Numbered from the stretch's first letter, positions 18,363 to 28,114 are shown. The stretch is 64,000 bases of DNA from Pseudoalteromonas sp. DL-6 (GCF_004328665.1 NZ_CP019771.1:310001-374000); one strand, 5' to 3'. Translations and numbers: made by a program. The notes: generated by a model from the sequence alone, not told the origin.

Positions 18363-21245
18363 TTACTTTTGCAATTTTATATCGCTGTAGTAGGCATCTA
18401 AACTCGTGACTTTAGTTTGGTTTGGTAAATCAGCAAACTCGCTATCACTAAACTTAGTGCCGCGTAGCTGCACATTTAAACGAGCTGCTTTTGGATTTAA
18501 CATTGTTTGCTGGTAGTAATCTTTAATATCAGCAAGTGTGACTTTTTCCACCTCTGCAATTAATTTTTGTTTTGAATCAAAGTCAAAGTTTTCACGGTAC
18601 CAATCGTTAATAAGCGGGCTCATTTCATCACTTAAATTCTTGGGCTGCTCTTTTAACGATACCAAGGTTGCATTTTTAAGCTGTGAAAATGTTTCTTCAC
18701 TCATGGCATTAAGCTCTAAAGCGTACTCTTTTTTGAACTTATCAAAGCGTACTTGAATGTCTTTTGGCCCTTTCACCGGTGTTTGGATAAATAAACCAAT
18801 ACCAGAGTAATCTTCAATAGGACGCGCTAATGCGCCTACTGCATAGGCAAGTTGCTCTTCAGTACGCATTTTATCAAACGCGATTGTTCTAAAGTGCCCT
18901 TGTAATACAGCTGCCTGTGCTTTTTGTTTGTAACCAGGTGTTGGGTGGATAGTCATATCGACCACCGCTACATCGGCTACATCAATATCTTTGTGTAATA
19001 CACGCGCTTCACCTGGTTGCGGTAACCATGCTTTACTACGTGCAAACTCAGTTTGAGTATGGGTGCTTGGTAAAATAGCCGTTAACTCAGCAGCAATAGC
19101 ATCAATGTCTTTTTGATTGTAATTACCGTAGCTAAATACACGTAAGTTATTATTCGCTAACGTGCTTTGCTTTAAGGTCTGTAAATCTGCAAGCGTTAGT
19201 GCTTTTGCAGCATTAATAAGCGCATCTGTATCAAAGCTACCAGTACGAGTTAGCTTAGAATACTCACCAAATGCTTGTGCATACGGGAATTGTTTTTGTT
19301 GATTTAGTAGATCACGTTGATAACGGTCAATGGCTTGGTTAAATGCTTGTGCTGAAATTTCATCATCAAACCCAGCTAACGCTTGTTTAAGTAAAATATC
19401 TTGTTTATCGGTAAAACCGCTTAACGAGAGCACCAATCCATTACTTGAGCTTAGATTAACGTTCATGCCAGCAATAGCCGCTTCAGTTCGTAACTGACTT
19501 AATTGAGTGTTATACAGATCAGCCCAAACAGAATAAAGAACGGTTGAGTTAATATCATGCAAACCTGTTTGCGTGTTGATATACACTTCAACTAAACCCT
19601 TGGGTTGCTCTGCAAACTGCTGACTTGCTTGGCGCCAAATTTTTACGCCGTTTTTATCGTAGCTAAGCTCAGGATGCTTCTGCTCTTTAAAAGCTTGCGT
19701 TTTAATAGCAAAACTCTCTGGCAGTAAATTGTTAACACTTGGTAAGGCTAAATTAAAATCACTTGGTTTTTCCCAGCTGGCAATTTCTGCGTCGCTAATA
19801 TCGTTAATTTTATATTTGCCATCGTAAAAATGCAGCTCAGAATCTGTATCTTCCTGTTGAGAAATATACCAAATGCGCAGTGTATCGGCATTCAGTTGCT
19901 TAAGTACATTGTTAACCGCATCAGCATCAAACTTAGCATAGTAGTACGGTGCGTTTATCGCATGATTTAACGGATAATCTTGCATGCTTTGTGTCAGCGC
20001 ACTAACGTAGTTAAACTCATCGCCTTTTTCTAAAAATTTAAACTGGTTATTTAACGACGTGCGAATTTCATTAAAGTACTTACTATTAACACCCTCACGT
20101 TTAATTAAATCAATATATTGCATAATAGTCGCAACTATTGCTTCGCGGTTGTTCATGCCTTCATCAGTCAGCTCTATGTTCACATTTAAAGAGCCATAGT
20201 TACCATACTGATTTGGTGAAGCAGACGCTGATAACTGCGATACCCAACCCTTATCACGTAATATTTGTGCTGGGCTACCTGGCATTTCATTACTAAGTAA
20301 ATAAGCAACAAAGCGATTAGGTTTTACTGCAAATTCAGTTTGGTTATTAGCAATTGTGAAATCGAGCTGTAATTGTTTAACGTCTTCATTTGGCGAGTAA
20401 TAAACACGTTTTCCACCGGCATTATCAAAATCTAAGCTGGCAGTAACGCTAGGCTTTTCAATATTTTTATTTTCAATGTCAGCAAAGTATTTTTGTGCTT
20501 TTTTCTGCATTTCTGCAATCGGTAAATTAGAAATCAGCGCCACTTTCATAATATTTGATGAGTAATATTTGTTATAAAAGTCGACTGTTTCTTTGTGTAA
20601 CGAACTATCCGCTTTGTCGCCTAATGTTTCAAGGTTACCAATTAAGAATCGGTTAGCCGGGTGTTCACCCATCATTTTACGTGCTAGCTTAAATTGGCCA
20701 AAAAAGTCCATTTCACGACGCATTGACCACTCAGCATTCACTGCGTTTTTTTCTTTTTCTGTGTATTCTGGGTAAAGCTTTGGGGCTTTGAAAAAGTCTG
20801 AAAAGCGGTCTAGCCCTTCATCAAACGCATCGTTATTAATTTTAAACATGTAGTTGGTAATATCGAGCCAAGTATAAGCATTATGCGCGCCACCGTTTTT
20901 AGTCATAAAATCGGAGTACCCTTTAGTGTCAGGGTATCGCTCAGTGCCTAAAAACAGCATATGTTCTAGGTAATGCGCCATGCCTTGTTGGCTCATTGGG
21001 TCATGTAATAGACCTACACCTACACTTAATGAAGCGGCTGATTTTTCAGCGCTTGGATCAGAGACTAAAATCACTTCAATATCGTTAGCAAGTTTCAAGG
21101 TTTTGTATTCACGGTTATCGTTAGGACTAACAACCAGCGTTGGTGATAAAAGTGAGGTTTGTGATGATTGAGAAAGAGTGGCGGTATTCGAACAACCGCT
21201 TAATATTGCTAGTGCAATTGCACTTAAGCCGATGATGTGTTTCAT
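18363..21245 (-). CDS. M16 (insulinase/pitrilysin) family zinc protease, lipoprotein
   Basis: A 960-residue peptidase of the pitrilysin/insulin-degrading type. A lipobox SGC (Cys18) makes it a lipoprotein, unlike soluble periplasmic pitrilysin. The inverted zinc motif HYLEH lies at 91-95 and the third ligand Glu172, 77 residues later, sits in NAVNAEW. Four M16 repeats are expected, only the first active; the C-terminal PGYKQKAQAAVLQGHFRTIAFDKMRTEEQLAYAV-type region is the substrate-gripping half. It should degrade peptides in the periplasm or at the membrane. Transcribed alone. Confidence 0.9.
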   Translation of the reverse strand: MKHIIGLSAIALAILSGCSNTATLSQSSQTSLLSPTLVVSPNDNREYKTLKLANDIEVILVSDPSAEKSAASLSVGVGLLHDPMSQQGMAHYLEHMLFLGTERYPDTKGYSDFMTKNGGAHNAYTWLDITNYMFKINNDAFDEGLDRFSDFFKAPKLYPEYTEKEKNAVNAEWSMRREMDFFGQFKLARKMMGEHPANRFLIGNLETLGDKADSSLHKETVDFYNKYYSSNIMKVALISNLPIAEMQKKAQKYFADIENKNIEKPSVTASLDFDNAGGKRVYYSPNEDVKQLQLDFTIANNQTEFAVKPNRFVAYLLSNEMPGSPAQILRDKGWVSQLSASASPNQYGNYGSLNVNIELTDEGMNNREAIVATIMQYIDLIKREGVNSKYFNEIRTSLNNQFKFLEKGDEFNYVSALTQSMQDYPLNHAINAPYYYAKFDADAVNNVLKQLNADTLRIWYISQQEDTDSELHFYDGKYKINDISDAEIASWEKPSDFNLALPSVNNLLPESFAIKTQAFKEQKHPELSYDKNGVKIWRQASQQFAEQPKGLVEVYINTQTGLHDINSTVLYSVWADLYNTQLSQLRTEAAIAGMNVNLSSSNGLVLSLSGFTDKQDILLKQALAGFDDEISAQAFNQAIDRYQRDLLNQQKQFPYAQAFGEYSKLTRTGSFDTDALINAAKALTLADLQTLKQSTLANNNLRVFSYGNYNQKDIDAIAAELTAILPSTHTQTEFARSKAWLPQPGEARVLHKDIDVADVAVVDMTIHPTPGYKQKAQAAVLQGHFRTIAFDKMRTEEQLAYAVGALARPIEDYSGIGLFIQTPVKGPKDIQVRFDKFKKEYALELNAMSEETFSQLKNATLVSLKEQPKNLSDEMSPLINDWYRENFDFDSKQKLIAEVEKVTLADIKDYYQQTMLNPKAARLNVQLRGTKFSDSEFADLPNQTKVTSLDAYYSDIKLQK

Positions 21246-21409
21246 TTTAGTTTTATCCGTTATCGTAGAATAGGGTATTAGCGTTTTAAAAAGACTAAAT
21301 CAGCTATAAACTACCATTATCAATTAATACTATGCTACTAATTAGCACTTAATTATGTAACACATTGTGAATAACAATCGAATACTCAAAGAAAATAATA
21401 AGGTAAGTT

Positions 21410-21829
21410 ATGGAAAAGATAATAATAATAGCCATGTTTGTGCAAGTAACACTTTCATTAGTTGTTATGGTGATTATGGGAAAACGTCGTTTTGCAGCGG
21501 CTAAAAATAAACAAATACAGTTAAGCGACTTTGCTGCTATGCGCCTCGATAATGCAGGCGATCATGTGAGGGTTGCTGATCGTAATTTTAGCAATCAATT
21601 TGAAATACCTGTGCTTTTTTATGCGGGATGTTTACTTGCTTTACAGCTTAATACGGCAAGTGTCAGTATTGCAGTACTTGCCTGTTTATTTGTAGCGACA
21701 CGGATTATTCATAGCCTCATTCACCTTGGTAGTAATCATTTAAGAACCCGTTTTAGAGTATTTTTACTTGGTTGCCTATCTGTGTTTGTAATGTGGACTT
21801 TGCTAGTGCTGGGCATACTTTATAATTAA
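21410..21829 (+). CDS. MAPEG family membrane protein
   Basis: A 139-residue protein with four hydrophobic segments (about 4-24, 65-85, 90-108, 118-137) and the MAPEG pattern: RVADRNFSNQFEIPVLFYAG and TRIIHSLIHLGSNHLRTRF. Eukaryotic members are microsomal glutathione transferases or leukotriene synthases; bacterial members are largely uncharacterised. The ATG at 21410 follows AAGGTAAGTT. Single gene closed by a terminator. Confidence 0.85.
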   Translation: MEKIIIIAMFVQVTLSLVVMVIMGKRRFAAAKNKQIQLSDFAAMRLDNAGDHVRVADRNFSNQFEIPVLFYAGCLLALQLNTASVSIAVLACLFVATRIIHSLIHLGSNHLRTRFRVFLLGCLSVFVMWTLLVLGILYN

Positions 21830-21833
21830 ACAA

Positions 21834-21867
21834 AAATAACGGCGAATTTAGTCATTCGCCGTTATTT
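21834..21867 (+). terminator. Bidirectional terminator
   Basis: A 14-base perfect stem, AAATAACGGCGAAT with ATTCGCCGTTATTT, loop TTAGTC, between the convergent MAPEG and cyclophilin genes. Confidence 0.9.
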
Positions 21868-21875
21868 ATTAAAGT

Positions 21876-22619
21876 TTACTTAGCACGTTTCAAACGAGGT
21901 ACTACTAGTAATAGTGCACCTAATAACCATACCATACTGCCACTAGAGTCTGAACTTTGTGGTGGGGTAACTTCTACGTTATCAATTAATGTATTCTCTT
22001 TAGGTGTTAAGTTTTGTGCTGAATTAGGAGCATCACTAAGCACAACCACACTTTGAATTGATACCAAGTTTTCATTACTAATAACCACATTTTCATCTGA
22101 ACATTGCGCTTGAGTAATACCAACTAATGGCACTTCTGAACAATGAACTAAGGCAGCAATTTTATCTAAGGTTTCTTGGCTTTGCGCTGTTATTTGTCCA
22201 AACACTGTAAACCCACCATTTTGTAAATCTAAGTTTTGGCTGTTATCACTCATATTAAAAAACCATTGGCTAGTAGCGCTATTTTCATTACCGCCCTGCT
22301 TTGCCATAGCAATTGTGCCTTTTACATTTGAGTAAACAGGTTCGTTTATTACCGCAGGCTTGGTTGTAATTGGATCCATTTTGTCAGAGAAAGTAAAGCC
22401 CCCTCCTTGAATGATAAACTTATCAATAGAGCGATGTATTACCGTTTGGTTGTATGCAGCATCATCAACATAACTTAGGAAGTTTTCTACTGTTTTAGGC
22501 GTTTGTTGATCGAACAAGTTAATTTCTATTGTTCCTTGGCTCGTTTGCATTTCGACTATGGTTGCTGTGCTTGAAAAACTGGCTGCAGCTAGAATTGACG
22601 CTAATATAAGCTTCTTCAT
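21876..22619 (-). CDS. Exported cyclophilin-type peptidyl-prolyl isomerase with GlyGly-CTERM-like tail
   Basis: A 247-residue protein. A signal peptide (about 1-19, cut after SSTA) precedes a cyclophilin domain (about 22-180) with VENFLSYVDD, VIHRSIDKFIIQGGGF and a SQWFFNM core, and FTVFGQI. The final 23 residues, Ser/Gly-rich SSDSSGS then WLLGALLLVV then RLKRAK, form the tripartite tail (small residues, membrane helix, basic end) used by rhombosortase-type sorting. It would speed proline isomerisation outside the cytoplasm; the tail suggests processing and surface anchoring, which is unusual for a cyclophilin. Confidence 0.85.
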   Translation of the reverse strand: MKKLILASILAAASFSSTATIVEMQTSQGTIEINLFDQQTPKTVENFLSYVDDAAYNQTVIHRSIDKFIIQGGGFTFSDKMDPITTKPAVINEPVYSNVKGTIAMAKQGGNENSATSQWFFNMSDNSQNLDLQNGGFTVFGQITAQSQETLDKIAALVHCSEVPLVGITQAQCSDENVVISNENLVSIQSVVVLSDAPNSAQNLTPKENTLIDNVEVTPPQSSDSSGSMVWLLGALLLVVPRLKRAK

Positions 22620-22929
22620 TACTATTCCTATTTTTTATTGTCATTAGAATTAATATTTTATGCGTCATAGAATAGTGTGATTCATTTTATAAATCGATAC
22701 ATAAGTACTTAACGCTACAATTCATAGCAAAGTAATTACACCACAGTTACAACTGTTTACATTTTAATTTGAAACACGTTATGGATAATTAATTGTCTTA
22801 GTGCCTTGGTGTACATCACGATTACTCTTTTTAAATTAACTTTAAACCTAGCAAGGTACTTAAAAAGACCCTTATCAATCACTCTTTTTTTGTTATTATC
22901 AGCCTACACAATGATAGGAGTAAATAACA
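22620..22929. other. Intergenic region between divergent genes
   Basis: No gene seen. It holds the divergent upstream regions of the cyclophilin and the small protein at 22930. A weak sigma-70-like pair, TTATCA (22872-22877) and TATTAT (22894-22899) with 16 bases between, could serve the small gene. Nothing else stands out. Confidence 0.4.
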
Positions 22930-23121
22930 ATGACTAACAACACGACTATTTGTGACTTTGGCCTACACCAAGGTGAACCATACACCCAATTGCCAGTTAG
23001 TTTTTTGAAATGGATGATTGATATTAATCACCAAAAATCTCAATATGCACGAGATGAACTTGCCCGAAGAAACCGAGTTGTAGAGCAGCAGCGTGAAGCC
23101 TCACTGGCTGAAAAAACATAA
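22930..23121 (+). CDS. Small DUF3820-like protein
   Basis: A 63-residue protein. Residues 9-31, DFGLHQGEPYTQLPVSFLKWM, resemble the short DUF3820-type module (D-F-G-x-H-x-G followed by a L-P-x-x-F/Y-L-K-W motif) seen beside exonuclease-like and putative quorum-regulated proteins; the rest is a charged helix. AGGAG sits eight bases before ATG 22930, supporting expression. Function unknown. It is followed after 80 bases by the nucleotidase gene. Confidence 0.65.
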   Translation: MTNNTTICDFGLHQGEPYTQLPVSFLKWMIDINHQKSQYARDELARRNRVVEQQREASLAEKT

Positions 23122-23201
23122 AGAAGTGCGTTTTTTTAACCTCGAACTAGTTTAAACTAGCTGCCTACTAGATTGAGCTTTTATTCATCGATAGGTATTT
23201 T

Positions 23202-24821
23202 ATGCGTACTCTTGTTTTTCTTGTTTTTCTCCTTGGCTTGTCTGGCTGTGCCAGCGACGCTGTCAATAAACCTACAGCGCACTATTTAACGGTTCTTCAT
23301 ACCAATGATAACCACGGTCGCTTTTGGCATAACGAAAAAGGCGAATATGGCATGTCTGCGCGTAAAACCTTAATTGACCAGCTAAGAGCTGATGCAAAAG
23401 CACAAGGACATCAGGTGTTATTATTATCAGGTGGCGATATTAATACCGGCATACCTGAATCAGATCTGCAATTTGCGGAGCCCGATTTTAGAGGTATGTC
23501 GAAAATTGGCTATGACGCAATGGCACTAGGTAATCATGAGTTTGATAACCCATTAAGTGTATTAAAAAAACAACAGCAATGGGCTAACTTCCCGCTTTTA
23601 TCTGCCAACATTTTCGATAAACAAACTGATAAAGCTGTTTTTGAGCGCTATAAAATATTCAAAAAAGGCGGCTTAACCATTGCCGTTATTGGTTTAACAA
23701 CCACAGATACTGCTAAAATTGGTAACCCACAATACATTGGTCACTTAGATTTTAAAGATCCTGTTGAAATTACCGCCTCACTTACCCAAACCCTAAAAAC
23801 AAAATACAATCCCGACATTACCATTGCCGTAACCCACATGGGACATTACGTAGATGCTAATTATGGGATCAATGCCCCTGGTGATGTCACTTTAGCTCGC
23901 TCCTTAGATAAAAATGCTCTTGATATGATTATTGGAGGGCACTCCCAAGAGCCAGTGTGTATGGCTGCTGAAAATGTTACTGATGAGAACTTTAAACCGG
24001 GTTTAGCCTGTAAACCTGATCAGCAAAATGGAACTTGGATAATGCAAGCCCATGAATGGGGCAAGTATGTGGGAAAAGCGGAGTTTAAATTAGAAAACGG
24101 CCAATTATCACTGCTTAGTTATCAATTATTACCGGTTAATTTATACGTAGATAAAAAGCAAAAAGATGGGAGCGTAAAATCCGTTCTTGCTGCAAATTAC
24201 ATTAAACCAGATCCAGAACTGCAAACCTTTTTAGCGACGTACCAACAAAAAGGAGCAAAGCAAATTGAAGGTAAAATTGGCTTCGTCAATGCCAGACTTG
24301 AGGGAGATCGCAACAAAGTACGCTTTGAACAAACAAACCTTGCGCGCGTCATCATCCAAGCACAAATGAACACCGTGGGTGCGGACTTTGGCATTATTAG
24401 CGGTGGCGGTGTTCGCGATAGCATTAATGCAGGTGACGTGAGTTATAAAGATATACTTAAAGTACAACCTTTCAAAAATCGTGTCGCCTATATCGACTTT
24501 AAAGGCAGTGATGTTTTAACCTATTTAAATGTCGTGACACGTTTTCCACCCGACTCTGGTGCTTACATGCAATATCACAACTTAGCATTTGAATTGAAAG
24601 GTGAGCAGGTAACTAATGTGTTCATTGCTGGAAAACCGCTTGATATAAACAAAACATACCGTATGAGTATTAATGAATATAACGCTTCAGGTGGCGATAG
24701 TTACCCAAAAATCACACAAATGGCAGGATTTGTAAGCACCGATGAAACGGACTCACAAGCATTAAAGCGGTTTTTTGCTGAGCACAGCCCTGTTGATGCA
24801 AGTGAATTTGTACCTAAGTAG
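23202..24821 (+). CDS. 5'-nucleotidase / UDP-sugar hydrolase family lipoprotein
   Basis: A 539-residue UshA/NutA-like enzyme. Lipobox SGC at Cys16 makes it a lipoprotein. The metallophosphatase domain shows metal ligands in HTNDNHGRF, GGDINTGIP, GNHEFDNP, THMGHY and GGHSQEPV; the C-terminal nucleotide-binding domain has GIISGGGVRDSI and NASGGDSYPK. It should strip phosphate from extracellular nucleotides so the nucleoside can be taken up. That fits the salvage enzymes (udp, cdd) elsewhere in the window. A 14-base palindrome lies 42 bases upstream. Confidence 0.9.
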   Translation: MRTLVFLVFLLGLSGCASDAVNKPTAHYLTVLHTNDNHGRFWHNEKGEYGMSARKTLIDQLRADAKAQGHQVLLLSGGDINTGIPESDLQFAEPDFRGMSKIGYDAMALGNHEFDNPLSVLKKQQQWANFPLLSANIFDKQTDKAVFERYKIFKKGGLTIAVIGLTTTDTAKIGNPQYIGHLDFKDPVEITASLTQTLKTKYNPDITIAVTHMGHYVDANYGINAPGDVTLARSLDKNALDMIIGGHSQEPVCMAAENVTDENFKPGLACKPDQQNGTWIMQAHEWGKYVGKAEFKLENGQLSLLSYQLLPVNLYVDKKQKDGSVKSVLAANYIKPDPELQTFLATYQQKGAKQIEGKIGFVNARLEGDRNKVRFEQTNLARVIIQAQMNTVGADFGIISGGGVRDSINAGDVSYKDILKVQPFKNRVAYIDFKGSDVLTYLNVVTRFPPDSGAYMQYHNLAFELKGEQVTNVFIAGKPLDINKTYRMSINEYNASGGDSYPKITQMAGFVSTDETDSQALKRFFAEHSPVDASEFVPK

Positions 24822-24842
24822 TAATCTAATGTGAACAATAAT

Positions 24843-24870
24843 GAGTGTCATTAAAATGCTAATGGCACTC
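24843..24870. terminator. Hairpin between convergent genes
   Basis: GAGTGTCATT pairs with AATGGCACTC (one T-G pair) across eight bases. The following sequence is only moderately T-rich, so it is a probable rather than certain terminator for the nucleotidase and the facing gene. Confidence 0.5.
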
Positions 24871-24943
24871 TTCATTAAGGTTTATGTGGTAGCTAAGCTA
24901 GTTTAAGCTCACTTAAATCATTACCCTAGGCAGTAATTCGAAA

Positions 24944-25888
24944 TTACTTTCCTATTATTTCAATATTACCTTGGCTTACATTGATTAACCCATAGCTATG
25001 CATCCGTGAACGAGACCCCTCTCCAAATGCCTTTGGCGGATAATACAACTCCTTCTGCTCAGGGCAATCATTTAATACATCATCCAGTGCAGCACGTATT
25101 TCGCTTAAGGTTTTTTCCAAACTGTTATTAAAGTTTGGCCGTTTTCTAACGGTATGCCCGAGCTCAACCAAACGATAAAAGTACTTATTTGCAAATTCTA
25201 GCAGCTCCTCGGGTACATTTTTATTCTGGTTAAGTTTTATCTCTGGATTATTAGTGCAAAACTCAACAAGTGCTAAATAAAAGCACAAAGGCTTATTTGC
25301 CAAAGCTACATGTTGATCGGGATAATAGCTACTGGACAACGTTTTACTTTTTAAATTAATCACGAGTATTAATGGCTTTGATTCTAGCGTGTTTAGCTCT
25401 TGACCAGTAACGAGCTTTTTATCTCCTTGATAAATAGCTGCCTGTTTTATCATGTATATAAGTAATGCGCTAATCACAAAAAGCAGTATATAAATAGCCA
25501 TTACATCATTCGTAAAATAAGGTTGCTTTAAAGATAAAACTATAAACACCACATTGTTATTACTATTTAATTTTCGAATAAACTCATGGGTTTTTAAAGA
25601 TAAGTTAAACTCATGCTTTGGTTCTATGGCAACCACCTGTATACCCGTACCTTGAATCTGAGCATTAACTGTTTGAATATAATGCTGTAACGCAGCTTTA
25701 TTACCCGAATGTTTCAGTAGCTCATTTGATAAATCAAGTAAAGGTAAGTCTAAAGCGATTTGTTTTTCTATTTGGGCTATTTGTAACTGGTTTATCTGTT
25801 GCTGCTTCTGCGTTGTTGAAACATAAAAAACCAGTGAAAAGACAATGAATAGTACAAAAAAACATACTGGCAGTATTACTCTATTCAT
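24944..25888 (-). CDS. Two-TM protein with periplasmic loop and conserved cytoplasmic domain, unknown function
   Basis: A 314-residue inner-membrane protein. Hydrophobic segments at about 4-23 and 128-149 frame a periplasmic loop of about 100 residues; residues 150-314 are cytoplasmic. The cytoplasmic part is a compact alpha/beta domain with ALANKPLCFYLALVEF, then VPEELLEFANKYFYRLVELG, then LEKTLSEIRAALDDVL, and ends in a GEGSRSRM and SYGLINVSQ stretch. It looks like a DNA-binding or signalling module but I do not recognise it with certainty. It begins one base inside the stop of the binding-protein gene (TAATG), so the two products should act together. Confidence 0.7.
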   Translation of the reverse strand: MNRVILPVCFFVLFIVFSLVFYVSTTQKQQQINQLQIAQIEKQIALDLPLLDLSNELLKHSGNKAALQHYIQTVNAQIQGTGIQVVAIEPKHEFNLSLKTHEFIRKLNSNNNVVFIVLSLKQPYFTNDVMAIYILLFVISALLIYMIKQAAIYQGDKKLVTGQELNTLESKPLILVINLKSKTLSSSYYPDQHVALANKPLCFYLALVEFCTNNPEIKLNQNKNVPEELLEFANKYFYRLVELGHTVRKRPNFNNSLEKTLSEIRAALDDVLNDCPEQKELYYPPKAFGEGSRSRMHSYGLINVSQGNIEIIGK

Positions 25889-26808
25889 TATGACTCCCCT
25901 TTGAAGGTAACAGGGTAGCTATTGCAATGCCAATATGGCTCAACATCTTGATAGTATTGAAATGATTGTTCTTTAGACATGCTCAATAGGTGAGATTGAA
26001 CAGCGCAGAGTAAATCGGTATTGTTATGCTGCATTTTTAAGTACCAACGGGTACCTGCAATATTACTGCTGATAGGCGTAATATAATTTTCTGAGAAGCG
26101 CTTACTATCACTTTCTCTCCAAAAAGAGGCAATAAGGTCAACTTCTCCGTTTGCCAGTAGTTCCCGCAATTCATTATGTGAGCTGGCATAGGTTATTTTT
26201 AGCTGAGCAACATTAAGCCCTAATTGCTTAAATGTTTGTTTTGGCAAAATATGTCCAGAGCGGCTGGTAGGGTAATCCAGTAAGCCTATTTTTTTATCTA
26301 AAAAGTATTGTTTCGTGATCAGTGGTTTTTCTTTTGAAGATATAAAGAACGCAGTGTAATCTGAAAAGCCCACCACTGGCTGATAATTGTAAGTCGTCTC
26401 AGCTCTAAACGCTTCCATAATATTATTCTTAGCTAAAATTAAATCCGCAATACCTTTGCCTACAAACTCTAAGCTATCCACCGTTCTGTAACCCCAATAA
26501 CCAATAACAGAGCCATATTGTTTAGCCACAACCTTATCCTCACATAGGTTTTGAGTGAGTAATTGAGCAACATACTTTGAGGGTGTAAATACTATAAGCT
26601 GATTTTGATTAGCCGTTGCTGTTGTTTGGCATGTCGTTGATGTTTCTATCATCACTGGGAAGGCTATTTCTTTTTCATCCACAACTATTTGACCAGCAAA
26701 CCAACTAAACAGCAGCGCTATAAACATAAATGTAACAATTGCTGTTTTATGCAACATTAACTTTTTAATATTCAAAAAACACCGATTTAAAATAGAGTAA
26801 TAACTCAT
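25888..26808 (-). CDS. Membrane-anchored PhnD-like periplasmic binding protein
   Basis: A 306-residue protein whose hydrophobic segment at about 21-40 lies behind a basic N terminus, more like an uncleaved anchor than a signal peptide. The rest resembles the PhnD/phosphonate-type binding fold: QLIVFTPSKYVAQLL, KGIADLILAKNNIMEAFR, KKIGLLDYPTSRSGHIL and ELLANGEVDLIASFW. There is no permease or ATPase nearby. It is translationally coupled to the two-TM protein that follows, so it may present a ligand to that partner as a sensor rather than serve transport. Ligand unknown. Confidence 0.7.
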   Translation of the reverse strand: MSYYSILNRCFLNIKKLMLHKTAIVTFMFIALLFSWFAGQIVVDEKEIAFPVMIETSTTCQTTATANQNQLIVFTPSKYVAQLLTQNLCEDKVVAKQYGSVIGYWGYRTVDSLEFVGKGIADLILAKNNIMEAFRAETTYNYQPVVGFSDYTAFFISSKEKPLITKQYFLDKKIGLLDYPTSRSGHILPKQTFKQLGLNVAQLKITYASSHNELRELLANGEVDLIASFWRESDSKRFSENYITPISSNIAGTRWYLKMQHNNTDLLCAVQSHLLSMSKEQSFQYYQDVEPYWHCNSYPVTFKGES

Positions 26809-26993
26809 TTGAACAATTTTAATTACTTATTACAATAGGTAATTTTACCCATCAAAGTTAAAGTGTTGATTTTAATTAACTTTAAATAAGAAAGTATGAA
26901 TTTTATTGAGTCCTTTCTATCAATGCAAAAAATGAGGACAATTGACCTTATAAGCTTTTACAAATTAGATATCACACTTACTAGGATGCCTCG

Positions 26994-27860
26994 ATGCAGA
27001 TAAATGTAAAATATTCGCTTTCATTAACACTTTTAATTAGTGCAATATTTGCAAGCACAGACTGTAATGCGTGGGGGCAAAACGGCCACCGCGTTGTTGG
27101 AAAAATTGCAGAGTCGCACATAAGCGAAACCACCAAAGCTGCACTTATTCCTTATCTTAACGGTGAATCTTTAGCACAGGTTTCCACATGGCCAGATGAA
27201 ATGCGCTCTGCACCAGGTGATTTTTGGCAAAAAAAGTCATCACGCTGGCACTATATTAACGCAGATGACGATGCAAAATTTAGCTTTAACCACGACCACA
27301 CTAAACACAAAGAATCAGTAACAAACATATTAGAAGGGATTCACTATTCAATTCAAGTATTGAAAGATGATAAAGCAAGCCTTGCAGCAAAGCAGTTTAG
27401 TTTACGTTTTTTAGTGCACCTAGTCGGCGACAGCCATCAACCATTTCATGCAGGCAGAGCTGAAGATAGGGGCGGTAATCGCATTAAGGTTTCTTTCTTC
27501 AACCAACAAACCAATCTTCATAGCTTGTGGGATACTAAGCTAGTAGAAAATGAAAATTTATCTTTTACTGAATATGCTCAATTTATAAATACCAACAACA
27601 GCGAACTAATTAGCGAGTATTTACATAGTACGCCAACAAGCTGGCTTGAAGAGTCACATAACCTTGCTTTACAAATATACAAATCAACAGATGAGAATAT
27701 TAGCTACGACTATATTTTCACTAACACCCCTATTGTGAAAACCCGCTTGCAACAAGCTGGAATTCGCTTAGCTGGATTGTTAAATACATTATTTGATCCT
27801 ACTACAAAAAAACTTTTCGATGTCGAAAACAATAAAAAGAATTCTTTACGAACTAATTAG
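26994..27860 (+). CDS. Secreted S1/P1-type zinc nuclease
   Basis: A 288-residue nuclease of the S1/P1 family that cleaves single-stranded nucleic acid and 3'-nucleotides. The signal peptide ends at CNA, leaving Trp27 as the mature N terminus, which itself is a zinc ligand in this family. The motif WGQNGHRVVGKIAE, then WHYINADDD, LVHLVGDSHQPFHAG and NLHSLWD supply the remaining zinc ligands. Together with the nearby nucleotidase and pyrimidine salvage genes it would support use of external DNA or RNA. Confidence 0.92.
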   Translation: MQINVKYSLSLTLLISAIFASTDCNAWGQNGHRVVGKIAESHISETTKAALIPYLNGESLAQVSTWPDEMRSAPGDFWQKKSSRWHYINADDDAKFSFNHDHTKHKESVTNILEGIHYSIQVLKDDKASLAAKQFSLRFLVHLVGDSHQPFHAGRAEDRGGNRIKVSFFNQQTNLHSLWDTKLVENENLSFTEYAQFINTNNSELISEYLHSTPTSWLEESHNLALQIYKSTDENISYDYIFTNTPIVKTRLQQAGIRLAGLLNTLFDPTTKKLFDVENNKKNSLRTN

Positions 27861-28114
27861 TTATAAGTTGATGCCTTATATTTAATTTAATGAATATGTA
27901 ATAAATTATGCTTAGTATACTCATCTTACTTTTGAAGACTAATCTAGTTGGTTTAAATATTGTAAGTTAGTACCTATTAATTAGCTTTTATATTTCATTT
28001 GAGATAGAAAAGTTAGTATAATGTTAAGTGCTTAAGTCATAACCTCGTTGAGGCGCTGACAATAACGACAAAATATATAAAAAGTTTAATTATTTAACTA
28101 CACGGGAAAATTAA

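Noticed and set aside
24997..25020. TGCATCC box resembling the ECF -35 element
   Set aside because: It lies inside a coding region and lacks a CGTT-type second box at 16 bases.
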